A stretch of 64,000 bases of DNA, taken from NCBI RefSeq assembly GCF_932526225.1, contig NC_064036.1:12455181-12519180 (forward strand). The letters are read 5' to 3'. This DNA is from Nematostella vectensis. Lineage: Eukaryota; Cnidaria; Anthozoa; Actiniaria; Edwardsiidae. The notes beneath the pieces were generated by a model that ran no database searches, was not told where the DNA came from, and saw only the letters and a list, made by a program, of their open reading frames with translations. The position numbers were made by a program, and so were the translations under genes. Shown here piece by piece: positions 11,891 to 24,600 of the stretch. Position 1 is the stretch's first letter, and each line of letters starts with the position of its first letter.

Positions 11891-12976
11891 TCAAGAGAGC
11901 ATAAGATAAGAGAGGGACTCTTTGGTATTACCCACGCGGCATGGCGACCCCCATCCTGGCTATTTTTAGTAACCACCATCCCACTATTGGGCGTGAGCAT
12001 TTTTATACTCATCCTACACCCCCGCGCTTTGTATTTGCATCTTGTTGTTTACCTATGTTTCACTAACTTGAAACCGAGGTGAACACCTCGACACCTCGAC
12101 CGAAGAGAACACTTCGACTATTTGCAATAATAGAATCGAACATTTCCATCTACCATCAAGGAAACAGACAGACAGAAGCGGTTTACTTAGGGAATGTAGT
12201 ATTTTGAGACTTTGAGATTTCGAAAAAGTGTGAAAAAAATGCGAACTAGAAGAGACTTCAAATTCAAGAGCGAAAAACCTCGTGCTTCCAACACTGCTTC
12301 CGTTTTAACTTGCTGCTTCTCCGTAGTTTATCGCGTTCATTGACTTTCTAGGTTAAACGAAATCTGTAAGTTAGATTTAAAAGAACTGCTGATGTTTATT
12401 TTTGTGAATATCCCATGGATTAAGAAGGAATCTTAGGGGCCGTCCACACTAACACGGATTCGTTTGAATCCGTATACTTTTTTATACGTTTAGGCCTTCC
12501 GTCCACACTAACACGGGTTTGTTTGGATCCGTATACTTTTTTATACGTTTAGGCCTTCCGTCCACACTAACACGCGCGCTGAATCCAGCGAATCAGGATA
12601 CTTTTGAAAACGCTGTCGAAAGTAAATCAAAATGAATCCGTATACTTTGATCCGTAGTGTGGAGGGTCGAATGCGTAACAAAATGAAAACGATGGCGTTA
12701 TATCGCAGACGCGCCTGCTGCTTTGAGCATGCGCATATCATAAAAATGATGTCAACCCGTACCTTATGTTAAGACTTTTGTTTTCTTTTTTGGCGTGTCT
12801 TATCATTCCTATCAAGTCGGCAAATCAACAACACCCAACCCGCGGGGGAGTAGGACAACATAAGAAGCAAAGTCACGCGCAGTGGTGGTTACAAAAAATA
12901 GCATAAGGATGGGAATCGACATGGTGCACGGGTAATACCAAAGCGTCCCTATCTTATCTCTCTTATGCTCTCTTGG
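11891..12976. mobile_element. Fold-back element with arms of about 90 bp
   Basis: Left arm 11891-11977 and right arm 12881-12976 are imperfect inverted copies beginning CAAGAGAGCATAAGA. The interior carries a 59-bp tandem repeat and no ORF. Both arms keep the motif 'tttggtattaccc'. Likely a non-autonomous DNA transposon. Confidence 0.55.
12441..12670. repeat. 59-bp tandem repeat with 'gtccacactaacacg' heads
   Basis: Heads at 12441, 12500 and 12559 give a 59-bp period (two full units and a diverged third). An inverted head (tagtgtggag) lies at about 12655, so the block resembles an internally amplified MITE. Confidence 0.6.
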
Positions 12977-13780
12977 TTGAATATTTATCTCACAGAAAGT
13001 TAGTTATAAAGTCACCAAAACAATTGATATGAGTTTGATATGAATACGTTTTTACAAAATGGAAGCAGCAATGGAGGTATCGTGGAGCATAAGTGTCGGG
13101 ATGTTGATGAAGAAAAAGGGAGACTTGAAGCACACCGCTTGGGGGGTGGTACCGGTTTATTCCTCACAAAACTCGCGTTGTACAAGGCGTAACTAGCTCA
13201 CAACGTAAGAGGAAGATAACTTGGAATAAAACGTTTCCCTTTTTTAAATGCTCTACACGGAGCGGCTTGTCCTTTTTGCGATCCTGCAAATATTGTTTTT
13301 TCTTTCATAACGCGTATTTTTAAACTTATTTTGCTTGAACTGGACCACTAAGGCAAACTTTGTCCGTCTCGCAATTTTATAGTTTTGGTAGATTTGATTA
13401 CTTTTATCAATCTTTGGGCTTAAAATGGTGAAGAGTTTTCTTTTGGTTATAATAATTATCAATAATTATCTTTGGCATCGGGAGTTCACACGCAATGAAT
13501 CTTTCTTCCTTCTTTCTGTGATCTGAAACATTACCGTCCGGCTATTTCTTAGACTAATGAATGCGTCATGAACTGTTTGATTGGTGTTTTAGGTCTAGTA
13601 AGGGCGAAATACGAGAATTAATCGATTCAACAGTCTGTTAGGTGCTGGACAGTCAGCTTGCCTCCTATTATTCTTGCAAATAGCTCCAGGTTTTTCTATC
13701 CTGCTAGCAGAGCTTTCTTCCTGTTTGTTTCTATCAGTTTTCTTATCCGTGTCGCGACTCTGTTCGTTAGCGTTTTCGTG
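12977..13780. other. Non-coding stretch
   Basis: AT-rich; no conserved coding region, hairpin or known repeat recognised. Confidence 0.3.
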
Positions 13781-13789
13781 TATTTGAAA

Positions 13790-14798
13790 AGGCTCTGCAT
13801 CCTCGGAAACCCAGTGGTACTTTCCTCTAACATTTCACTCGCGAGAAAAATAACCCCTGGGGAACAGTAGGGAATGAACTTGGCAAAAAAATCTAGGCCT
13901 TTGATGAGCTTTGATTGGTCGACCTCCCGGGGTCCCTACATCATTTCAGCGGTAAAAAAAAACGCATCTAGAGTGTCTTCGTTGAAGCCAGAAAAGTTTT
14001 TGGTCCTAAAGGAGGGGTTTTACAAACGACAGAATGTTTTTGCTCAACTACCTACATGGTTTGGAAAGAGTCTGATTTTTTAAGCCATGCCGAAAATGTG
14101 CGACATTTTGCATTTTGAAAGCAAAAGGACAAGTTCAGCAGGGAACCCGATGGTTCTTGTAACTTGTCCTCTCAAGTCGATAATCCGAGACCAGTTCGTG
14201 GCCAATCTGAACTCAATCGGGATACGTACCGCCGATATTTCTAACCCGAAGGACACCGATATTCTAGTCAAGGGAAAAGCGAGGATCGTACTCGGTAGTT
14301 CCGAGTCATTCGGCAGTGAAGCGGTGAAGCTTTTACTTGGCACCGAAGGCTTACAGAGAGAATGTCGTAGATCCTTTGCTTGCGAAATGTGTAAGCAAAG
14401 TAAATAAAGTCCGTAAAACCATCTTATACATTGATCCAGTAATCGAGGAGAGTTGTTCATCAAGCAAATGCGATCCGTATAGCCTACAGCAAAATCCCGG
14501 GGGGTTCTTCAAGGTTAGGGATGCTCTTCGGAAATTCGAAATATACCTCTAAAAAATACCTGCATGACCAAAAATTGCTACCCTAAAAAATACCTCAGGA
14601 GCCTTAAAAATACCCAGAGAGAAAAGAGAAAAGCCTTTTTTTATCTCGGATATACCTTAAAAAATACCTTAAAAAGGCCCGATTTTGACCCCCTTTTTCC
14701 CAAGTTCGTTTCTCACTGTTTCCTATAGGGGTTATTTTTCTCACGAGTGAAACGTTAGAGGAAAATACCCCTGTGTTTCCGAGGATGAAGGCTCTGCC
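13790..14798. mobile_element. Inverted-repeat-flanked block carrying a RecQ-like helicase remnant
   Basis: Arms at 13790-13885 and 14700-14798 are inverted copies (ggctctgcatcctcggaaac in the left arm, its complement in the right). They bracket the helicase fragment, suggesting a transposed unit or a palindromic capture. Confidence 0.55.
13990..14407 (+). pseudogene. RecQ-like DNA helicase fragment, broken
   Basis: One frame gives NVFAQLPTWFGKSLIF, a Walker A region in which the usual PTGxGKS has Trp for Gly. An in-frame stop TAA follows at 14081-14083, then VLVTCPLKSIIRDQ (motif Ia of RecQ/DEAH helicases) and IVLGSSESF. Motif II and all later motifs are missing. RecQ-like helicases with this wording are common in cnidarian repeats; this copy cannot be functional. 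Confidence 0.6.
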
Positions 14799-14810
14799 GA
14801 CAGCCGCTAT

Positions 14811-16290
14811 CGCAATCTCGTTCCCAGAGCCCACGTACCTTTGTGCCAGCGACAAGGTACAAGGCTCTGGGATAGTCAATTCCCGGGGCGATTCTTATTT
14901 GCTCTCGAGCTTGCTTCAGTGAGCATGCGCAAATAAAACGAAAGTGAATAGTACAATGGAAAAGCTTTGACGACGCTTGTCACTCATTATGTCTTTGAAA
15001 ATAAAATACCATAGAAAACTCCCACAAACAAGCGTATATATTTAGAACCAAATTTTATAATTGCTGCTACAACTTTAGTACTATACAATAATCATGTGCA
15101 GCTTTTTGGGTCTTACGAATAAATACAAAAAGCCCAAATTGTCGTGTTCGTAAACCAGAAGAATAAATACAAACAAAAAGCTCGTAATCGACTCTCTGCC
15201 AAATTTTCGTCTTTCATAAGACTACTACTTCTTCTTCTTCTTCATCATCTTCCCCATGAAGTCTTATTTAAGACAAAAAATTGGCAAAGTCGATTACCAG
15301 TTTTTTTGTGTATTGTTTTTGGGTCTCAATATAGCAAACATAGAGGAGCCTTGTGGAGAACGGGAAATGAACAGGGTGACTTTTGCAGGAGCATGTGCTT
15401 GGACTGGCCACTTGTGACACGGGCTCAAAACAACACGCCATTGTTTTTCGTAATTCGTTGAATCACTGAAGCATTTCTGTATACATTCAAAATCTTGCTC
15501 TCAACATTATTATTATTTTTCAAATAGTTTTATTTCTCCACGAATTTCACACCGATTGCAACCAAATTTACCGGGAAATGTCAAGAGATGCAAATAAACT
15601 ACGTGAGAATGTTTTGAGCATATATATGACACAGTATATGATGATCAAATTGTTTAAATCTGTAATATGGCCATTTCAAAGAACATAGAATCTGGACAAG
15701 AAAGAGACAAATATTTAATAGATGAAAGTTTATTGAAAAAAGCTACTTCAAGTTGTAATAATGTTATAGAAAAGAAACTGTTGTAGTGGGCTAAAAATTA
15801 TAATATTTCAATGAATAAAAACACCTTTGGCCTTTTCGTGCCAAATTTGCTGTTCAAATAAGAACCACCCTCGAATAAGTGCCTCCCCCGAATTATAAGC
15901 GCCCCGTCTGAGAGTCGAAAAATTTAATAACTTATTCGAGTTAATTCGGTATATATACTTATATGCAGAATTATAGCAACATGCAAAATAACTTTCAAAG
16001 ATATTCAATTTTATAATTCAAAAATAACCACCAGACAATAGCATTATCGTTTTGAGCAGCCTGTTTGCTTACTGATGTAAAACAGAACGAGGTTTTAATT
16101 TATAAGGTTCCAAACAACGATTCAATAATGTTGGTAGAATCCAGACAATCGAAGGTGACGTCACAGCAGATCTTGTACTGCTCCTGTGGAGACGAATGGA
16201 TGAGACATCCAGCAGCCTTTGGGGTAATGGGCGAGTCTAAAACAAAGGACCTCGCTAAAAATTGGCGTAGGGTAGCCCATTAACGCAACT
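14811..16290. other. Non-coding stretch with one small fold-back
   Basis: Contains a fold-back of about 115 bp at 15187-15297 (arms aatcgactctctgccaaatt / aattggcaaagtcgatt around a cttcttctt loop). No gene recognised. Confidence 0.35.
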
Positions 16291-16291
16291 T

Positions 16292-16297
16292 TTTATT
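16292..16297 (-). promoter_or_regulatory. Candidate polyadenylation signal for copy B
   Basis: AATAAA on the minus strand, about 260 bp beyond the stop codon at 16556-16558. Position only; no transcript evidence. Confidence 0.35.
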
Positions 16298-16555
16298 GCA
16301 TAAGGAGTGAACACAAATAGCTACAAGTGTATTTCAGGGCAAATAGCAGAGGTGGGGTACTGGGAGCACTTGGAGCTTCCCGCCCGTAATGTTTTCAAAA
16401 ACTAATTAAAGGAAATGACCGCAAGGGACAAGGCTGTGCTTTCTCCGAAAAATTCTTATTGTTTTTGTATCTTAACAAATATCACAATTTTAGGCCAGCG
16501 CCAGTTAAAGGACCTTACCTCATATTCCGCATAGTCTGACACCCTCTTTTCCAGG

Positions 16556-18689
16556 TTAAATTGACGATTCCTGGCCATGTAAATGCGGTCGTTTGATTCG
16601 TGTGTTTTCGGCAATTAAGCCTTCTAGAATTGTCTGATGGATAAACACGTACTGATCCTATAGAATGACAAAGAGTGAAAACAGAGAGCAAAGCTTAGTC
16701 GTCGTCTTTTCGCAATATCTGTATACTTAAAATACGTAAATTTTATTTCATTTTATTTGTTTGCCACATATATTTGCATAATATTACATACAATTGAAAA
16801 ATCGTGGGTGGCAAGAAGTCCCCTTGAATCCATCAGGCTTTTATGGGTAGGGGAGGTCCCAATTTAACATGCATATAAAAGAATGAGATATTGTCACGAG
16901 TGGTCGATTACTATATCGCTAATCTTATTCCCTAGTGTATAGTATAACCTTTGTTTGAATTATATACGGTATGTCTCCTTCGATTGCATACACGTAGTTG
17001 TAGATGTCCACAACCTTCTTTTCCTTCGCCTGACGAAGCATCGCGTCGATCACAAGAAATATGCCGGTTCTGCCAACTCCGGCACTGCAGCAAATTGAGT
17101 TGAATATTAGATGTAGCACTGCTTTGTCTGGAGTCAGCAGCAACAGCAAAAACACATTAACAAAGAACTGACCATGACATTGAATGGCACTATAGCTTTT
17201 ACAAGTTACAAGTTAAAGTTACAAGTAGATGATATGGACAGCACGCAACACAATTATCACTAACAACAACCGCCACCACGTAAAAAAATGAGGAACTTGC
17301 TGACCTGCAGTGTATGATCCAGGGCCTGGACTCTGGAACATGCGGAGACCGGTTGATGATGTTCTTCCTGAATCTCAATAAAGCAGCTGTTTGTTGGGGA
17401 ACCCCTCTGTGCGGCCAGCTCTTGAACTGATACTGGTGAATGAGCCGTACCTCTTTCAACGTCCCTTGCTATAATTATATGCCACAATAAGGAAGTTGCA
17501 GAGTTTTCAATATAAAAATTTAAAATAACACACACGACATTGTTACGCAACTCAGAGCCGTAAACTTCAACCCAGACCGTGCATTGATCATTGATATACC
17601 TTTTTAACACTTTGAATAACAAGGCAAACTGCAATGTATTTCTTGGACAGGTTACGTTGAACCCTTTAATTTTAAACGTCCGCTGGATGCTACGTCGTAA
17701 CTGTTTGGTTTTTGATACCTGTAAAATATCGTGCTTTCAGGTCAAGCCACAGTTCTCCATTTCACTTTTCAGAAATCATTACTGCAGTTATTTCGTTTTT
17801 ATCTTAATTCATTACGCTTTTGCAAACGAATATTTTATCTCTCTCTTTATTATCACCAGCTTACCTTTGATAGTAACAAACTCCGGACAGTGTAATCAGA
17901 AAACTCTTCCTTCTTCTTAAGTGAGACAGTAAGTACCCCATAAGCGGCTGGTTCATCTGTACTCGGCCAATACTGATGACACTTTAACTGAGTAATGGAG
18001 TGTCCAGCGTTACAATATATTCTCGCGTTCTGTCTCCAATTTCCCTATCTTACCTCATTCCCCTCGATCAGCCCCGTGAGCATGACGATGACTGGACACC
18101 TCTCTTGCCACACCATCTGCCAGAAGTCGTTACATGAAGACTCCAGAGGACCTGGAAAATGGTAAGTATAAAAAAGCAGATTTTGCCAATTACTAGAGAA
18201 TGCGAGGATTAACGGCCTTACCCTGTGCAGCTATGTACGTTTTGGGAGTTCCATCAAAGCCCTGAAAAAAAAAAAAACGAACGAGCTTGACAATCAGGTC
18301 CGTACCCTTAACATATGTACACCTATTTCAAATAAGGTTGGATTCTCGAGTGCAACCTCTTCTGAAATAGGTGTATAATACGAAATTACATGCCGTTCCA
18401 CTGATATACGGTTGCTTATTCGCTGTCGTATTTATACTTACATACCTTGATGTAAGTTGCGTTGATATAATCACAGCCACTACCTGCTCCACGAAGCATG
18501 ACCCTGGAGTGGTCATCTGATTACGGAAGTATATGAGTTAATGCAACACCGACATCAAGATGCCCTAATCAGTATATAACTAAATAATCAACGCTTACAG
18601 GCCTGAATGTTCCCATAGCGATTTTTAGCTCTGTTATGCGACAGTTTTGCTACATGTGATGTGAACGACCGCCCAGCATTCGTGATTTT
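16556..18689 (-). CDS. Protein tyrosine phosphatase catalytic domain, copy B, eight exons
   Basis: Eight in-phase exons yield a complete domain of about 275 residues: AKNRYGNIQAYDHSRV (pTyr loop region), DYINATYI, YIAAQGP, DFWQMVWQERCPVIVMLTGL, KCHQYWP, SWPHRGVPQQ, IIHCSAGVGRTGIF (catalytic Cys and P-loop, formed across the 17305/17084 splice) and YIIQTKDQYVFIHQTILEG (Q-loop). The gene ends at TAA 16556-16558, so there is no second PTP domain. The oddity is His instead of Asp in the WPD loop (WPHRGVP, about 17415-17435); the Asp is the general acid of classical PTPs, so activity may be weak or altered. Confidence 0.9.
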
Positions 18690-21600
18690 CTGAGGAAAAA
18701 AATAATTTGAAATACTTATTCAAATATTTAATTATAAAATATTTTAGTATCGTTGATGGAAATGTTATTCTTTTTTGTGGTGTCCTTACGTTAAACTGAA
18801 CATTGAGACACGTGTAGCTTATCCGACTGACTCGCTCCATGTACTCAGGAAACTGCACCACAGGAATCAGTCCCGGCGCGCTGTCGTCGACTGGCTCACT
18901 GTAGATAATGCAATCAGCCTGAAAGGTACTTTTGGATTGACTGTTCACATCTAGTGAGTAAAACAAAAGATGCCGTGTCTCGACTAAAGTACGTACTCAT
19001 ATGTGCTTGCAAACTCGACTTATTGGATTAAAGACAACCATTTGTAAAACAAACAACTAGAATGGCTAATGGGCGGGTAGGCTATTTGTGATGAATGATT
19101 TATTGACAATGGGCTGATTCGTATATGATGAACTGAACGATGGGTTATAAACTTATTCATGACGAATGACTTTCGGTTGGCTGACGCCTCTATTATTTGG
19201 ACAACACTTATTGTGTAGGTCCACTTAATGTGGACAAATCCATCAAAGACAACAGCAGTTCCCATACTAAAACATATATCAAACCTGTTCCTTGGTTGTG
19301 GAAGATGTTCACATGACCATCTATCGTCAAGTCCGATAGACCAATATCAAGCTGATCCCGCGATTTGCATGTGCTGTTATTGTTACTGTTAAGAGTTTTT
19401 CTGCTAATGGAAAGTTTATTTATTAGTTTTTTGGCATGCTGCAACTTTTCTCAGATCACATGATGTTGGTAAATGTGATCACAGGGACAACGTCCTCGAC
19501 AACGATAATGATTGCAATGATGATGATGTTTATTCTTAATGAGAAGATATTGATGATCTCATGATGCCCGCGGTGGTACTTACCTTTTAATAAAAAAGAT
19601 GACAGCCACGATGATAAGAATAACGATAAAGAGAGGAACCAGCACATATGCAGCGACTTCACCTCCTACCCCACTCGTCTTGTTTGCTTGCGATTTTGCA
19701 GAAACTACAAGATACCAAACAAGGTGTTAAAATGCCATTGAGGGTTTTGGACAAGTAAATGGATAACCCATTACCTTTGGTAGTAACGGTAGCAATCAAG
19801 GCCTTTTCACCATTGTACAGTTTCTGTTATAAGATTTCATATTGGATTAGCGAAATGTAGGAAAAGTGAATAATCTAAACAAGTAAAGTAAATTGACCCT
19901 CTTCAGAGTCTAATTCTTAGACAAAAAATCTATCTAAAAATAGCTTTTATTATTAGCACTATACCCTAGCTGTACCTTGTCTGTTTTTGTCACTGCTCTT
20001 TGGAAGACTTCGTAAGTCTTTCCCTCTTTCAGCTGATTGTTAGGAAGGCCACCATAGAGCTTTCCGTCACCAAGAGTTAACGCAAAACCTGATGCACCAA
20101 CTGCTGCGAAATCAATCTGAGCAGAAATGTACAGGTCGGGAGACTCTTCCTGATTCTTATCCAGTTCAGAGAAACTTGCAACAGGTTTCCCATTCGTCCT
20201 ATCCGACACAATAACCTGATAGAAACTGAACACACAATGTTGCGCTTCAGCATTAACGTGTTGTTTAGTGCTCATGTGCTCCTGTTCTTGGTTTGTCAAA
20301 GCATAGCAACCTAAAACCTAATGATGTATAGACGTACCTGATAGGTCCATTGGTCTGCTCTGCCGGCCACAAGGTGATGTTTGCTTTTCCTGACGAAGCC
20401 CCATATATTTTGAATTCCTGTAATACCTTTGGGGATTTAGGATCTTAAAAGTTAAAGGAAAATCATTTAATTATGGTTGCCTCCTTATGTTGTCCCACCT
20501 TTTATTGCTCTGAAAGCTCCGTTTTCCCAAAACAGTCAAAACTCACTTTTTATTTCCGTATCTACAATTGCTGTGTTGCTGAACTCTCCGTCGCCACACA
20601 AAGTCAGTGCTCTTATTTTGAACTCGTAGCGTGTGCCCGGCACGAGCCCCGAGATCTCTCTGGTGGTAGCAGTTCTGCTCACTTGCTCTTCGGTCTCTTG
20701 GTGCTTGAAAGAGCGCTCATAAGACTTGGAACCCGAGTAGAAAATCTATCGTAAAAACTTGACTGTGATTTACAATAACATCTGTTTTATCGACAACTAA
20801 TATAGTGAGTCATAAATAAATACAATATCTTTTACCTTGTAGCTTAAAATGTCATCGAGATCCGGTTTCTTCCAGCTTAGATTAACCTTATCATCTTCTT
20901 GGACCGCCGTGACATCTTTTACAGCTGCCCGACCTAAAACAAAACGATACAAAATGGCTACCAAATGCTTTAGAATAAAAATGTAGACAAGCAGAAAAAA
21001 GAATAAAATTTATTTTACAAGCCTACCATTTTTTATACAATAAAAACACTCAAGGGTTTGAATTTTGTTTTTCTATTTGATGATTTTCAAATTCCCTTAC
21101 CGGGTGTATTTAGACTCAATGGCCGTGTGAAGGGTCCAGGGCCCGCTATAGTGTAGCTACGGACGCTGATGTTGTAAACTGAGCACGGCAGCAGGTCCAT
21201 CAGGCTGTATGACGTAGATGACGTGTTTGCTGATGACACAGCATCAAGGGAACGACGACTTCGCGTTCTATTGGCTACTTTAACCCACGTGATTTCATAG
21301 ACTACGATGATGCCATTACTTTGGTTGGGTGGGATTGGACTCCAGGTAATAGTGTGTGTTTTACCATCGCTCTGGCCGACCGTTAGGCCTTCTGGGGATG
21401 AGCTTGGAGCTGTGCATTTCGAAAGAAGCCCATTAGATTAAACGTATTAAATTGTCAAAGAGCACATCAAAACTATTTAGCGTAGAAAATGTTCGTGCGT
21501 TTTACTTACACACGTCTATGTATGTATTTAGATTATTTGCTATGAGTAAGAGATAGCAACAAAACAGTGCAATGCGAGCTACATCGGGCATTAATAATTC

Positions 21601-24600
21601 TTTTAGCCTAACATGGTTGGGATAGACGCATGAGTTATATCTTTAAAACGCTGATAGGCTACGTGTAGTTAACGTAAGTTAAATATCGCATTGCATCCCG
21701 ATGCGCTAATTTTCTACGCGACCACAGTAGCGCGAGCAGACACTGTTAGCATCAGAGCTAATAGTACGGAGCTTGATTTCCGTTAATATCGCCACTCATT
21801 TTTTGTAGATATCTTCTATTAAAGCAAACCTAACAAAAGCGTTTCCACACCTTCCTGCTCCGTAACAATATGCGCATCCTCGCTCCATGGTCCTTCTGCT
21901 CTTGAACTGACGGCTTTTACTCTGAACCTGTAGCCCGTGTATGGCTTGAGACCCCTCACTGCCAACTGATTGCTAGAACTTGTGTATATCGTTCCGTTAG
22001 CGACCAGCTCTATCTTGTACGATGTCGTCATCAGCTCACCATCTTCCTTCACAGGGGAACTCCATGTTAAAGATATTGATCGAGATGTGACTTTGGTTGA
22101 ATTGACGGCAAATGGTTTCCCAGGCAACTCTGAGAAACATTCAAAACTTCAATTAAGACAATTAAAATCTGGAATTTCTAGAACTTTGGTGTAAAGAAGT
22201 GGTGCTTCGGAGCTTTATTTTCAAATTTCAAATTCACCATATTCACCAACTAGTGAAAAGAAACTGATGATCTGATGACCCCCTTTCCTCGCGATGCTTA
22301 TTTGTGGTATTGATTAAATGGAAGTGGTTCATGCTTGACATCTCATTATCATTTATTCTATAGGCATTCGCTTCGTTAAAAATAAACTAGCTTATCTTTA
22401 TAAGGTACTTACTTAAGGTGGTAGTGACAAAGGCCTCCTTATAGTCAACAACACCCCCAGGAAGCGTGGGATACCAGGCGATGCATCTGTACGGAAATCG
22501 ACTTTTACAAGACACGTCTCTACCAGAAGATGGGAGAGTGCAGATAGATGCGTCAAATACAGCTTCTGCGCTTGTGAAGTTGTATCGAAATGAAGACATG
22601 GCGTGAGTGTTGTTTCTTCTGACCCCACCGGAGAGATGAGTAACGTCAGATTCAGTCAACGTCCATCGGAACGTGATTTCCATGCCATATCCACGTGCTA
22701 GGCATTGTAAATCCACGTGACCACTGGATGACGCAGGTAGAATGACGTCACTCATTGGTGCAACTTTAACTGCGACGTCTAAGGAAACAAGAATACCTAA
22801 ATCCCTCATACATAACACGGTTTACATCCATCTGTAGGCCGTTAGAGGAACAAAAAAATTCAGGAGGGAATAGATTAAAAACCAAGACAGTATAGAAGAT
22901 GAAATCGTCTCGCACCCCCAGTTTCAGCATTTTGTATTCCTTAACTTACATCTGTTGCATCCATATAGCTCCATCCGCATACAGGTAGCTCCGTTGCTGG
23001 CAGTCGAAAGGACGCGAATGTAACGTGCGCCAACAGGTCTTGTAAACCAGTTCACCTTCACATTATCTCGGTCACTATTACCATCAAACTCCTGTGAATT
23101 GGCCAAAAGGCCGTTACATTGTATCATCACAAAAATAAAACCTTTTAAACAAAAAGTCGGCAACAACGTAGATTTATGTTTTTTAGAACGATATTTCGGC
23201 ATGCCAATACCTGCCTTCTTCAGGTTTTAAATGAGTTACAGTGGCATGTTACAGCTAGTATATGTACAAAGTTTATTGATGATTAGCTAACGATTAGCTG
23301 TCCGGTGGTTTTTTCCTACGTTTTTATCACAAAAATGGCATTTATCCAGAATGCAGTGGAGTAGCGCTAATAGGTTCCAATTCTTTTTCTAATACTATAA
23401 TTGTTGAATGAAAGACTGATTAATTACAAGTTATTTGAAATAGTTGACCCTCGATCGGCCCATTTCAATCCTCGCTATTGAAAAACTACTTGCACAGTGG
23501 TTCCTGACACCTAACTATTCGATAATAAGATACTTCAAAGACCTACCATAGTATAGGTGTTGAATTGTTAATCCAGTTAGAACTGTTTCAACCACGGGCA
23601 CATATCTTGTTCCGACACCTCTCCTAACAGATCCCAAATTAAACGGAAACACTTAGCTACGTAACTAACCGCAGATTGAGTCTCCATCCATAGCTTGTTA
23701 TCATGGCTGTGAAGGACCTTGTATTTCGTCACCCAGTTATCTCTAGTGTGGTCACCCTGTGTCGCTATCCCCGTGAACGTCTTTCTTGAACCCAAGTCGA
23801 CTTGCAGGTACCCGGATGATGACGTCACGCCGCACCAGGACGAGGCTCCGTACAAGCGGCCTTGACTGGCAGGGTGGCTGGCCTCGGATGAATTGGAGGA
23901 TATCTGACCATCGGGTATCTTGTTGTTTTCTAATCCAAATGGAGCTTTACATGCTAAGTGTAAACAAAATTTTGGTTTAGTATACATTCGTAGTACATAA
24001 ATTAAACCTACGCTGGCAAATGTGCTGAAACATGTGCTAACAAGTGCTTTTTAAAAGAAGTTAGGAAGTGTTCATTAAATACACTGATATACATTTAGAT
24101 AGTCGTTCTAGATTCCTGCTGAAGCGTAAAAAAAACAAAGGTCAAAAAGGTTTGACCGCCAGATAGTTTTTGCAAGCAATAAATTTCAATTAAAAGCAGC
24201 ATGTGTCTTTTAATCAAAATTAATTAATGAAAATTAATGTTTTCTGCTCGATGCTGGGAAAATTTGGATTGAAGATTATTTGGTACATGCAAAGATTCTC
24301 TCACAATAAAAAATACCTTTGTTTTACCCAGCAGTACGTTGCGGTCAAACGCTTGAACCTCTTTCATCGTGGGTCTTACGTGGCAATGATTGTTTTAATC
24401 ACTGAATATGTAAAAGTGTTTATAACCACTAAAGGTTACTTATTCCACGTTTCGGCAACGCTGCCGGATAATTCTATGACGATTAAACACGAACTGGCGC
24501 TATAAGACGGACCCTGTCTTTTGTCATTTGACCTCGTTTAGTCGCACCTCCGAAAAGAGAGCAAATAAAAGAAACAATAGAGTTCAAGAATACTCGATAA

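Noticed and set aside
16519-16600. Possible extra exon after the PTP domain (reading NLEKRVSDYAEYE before a GTAAGG)
   Set aside because: It is out of frame with the in-phase last exon, which meets a TAA at 16556; no second PTP domain follows. Noted only as a possible alternative end.
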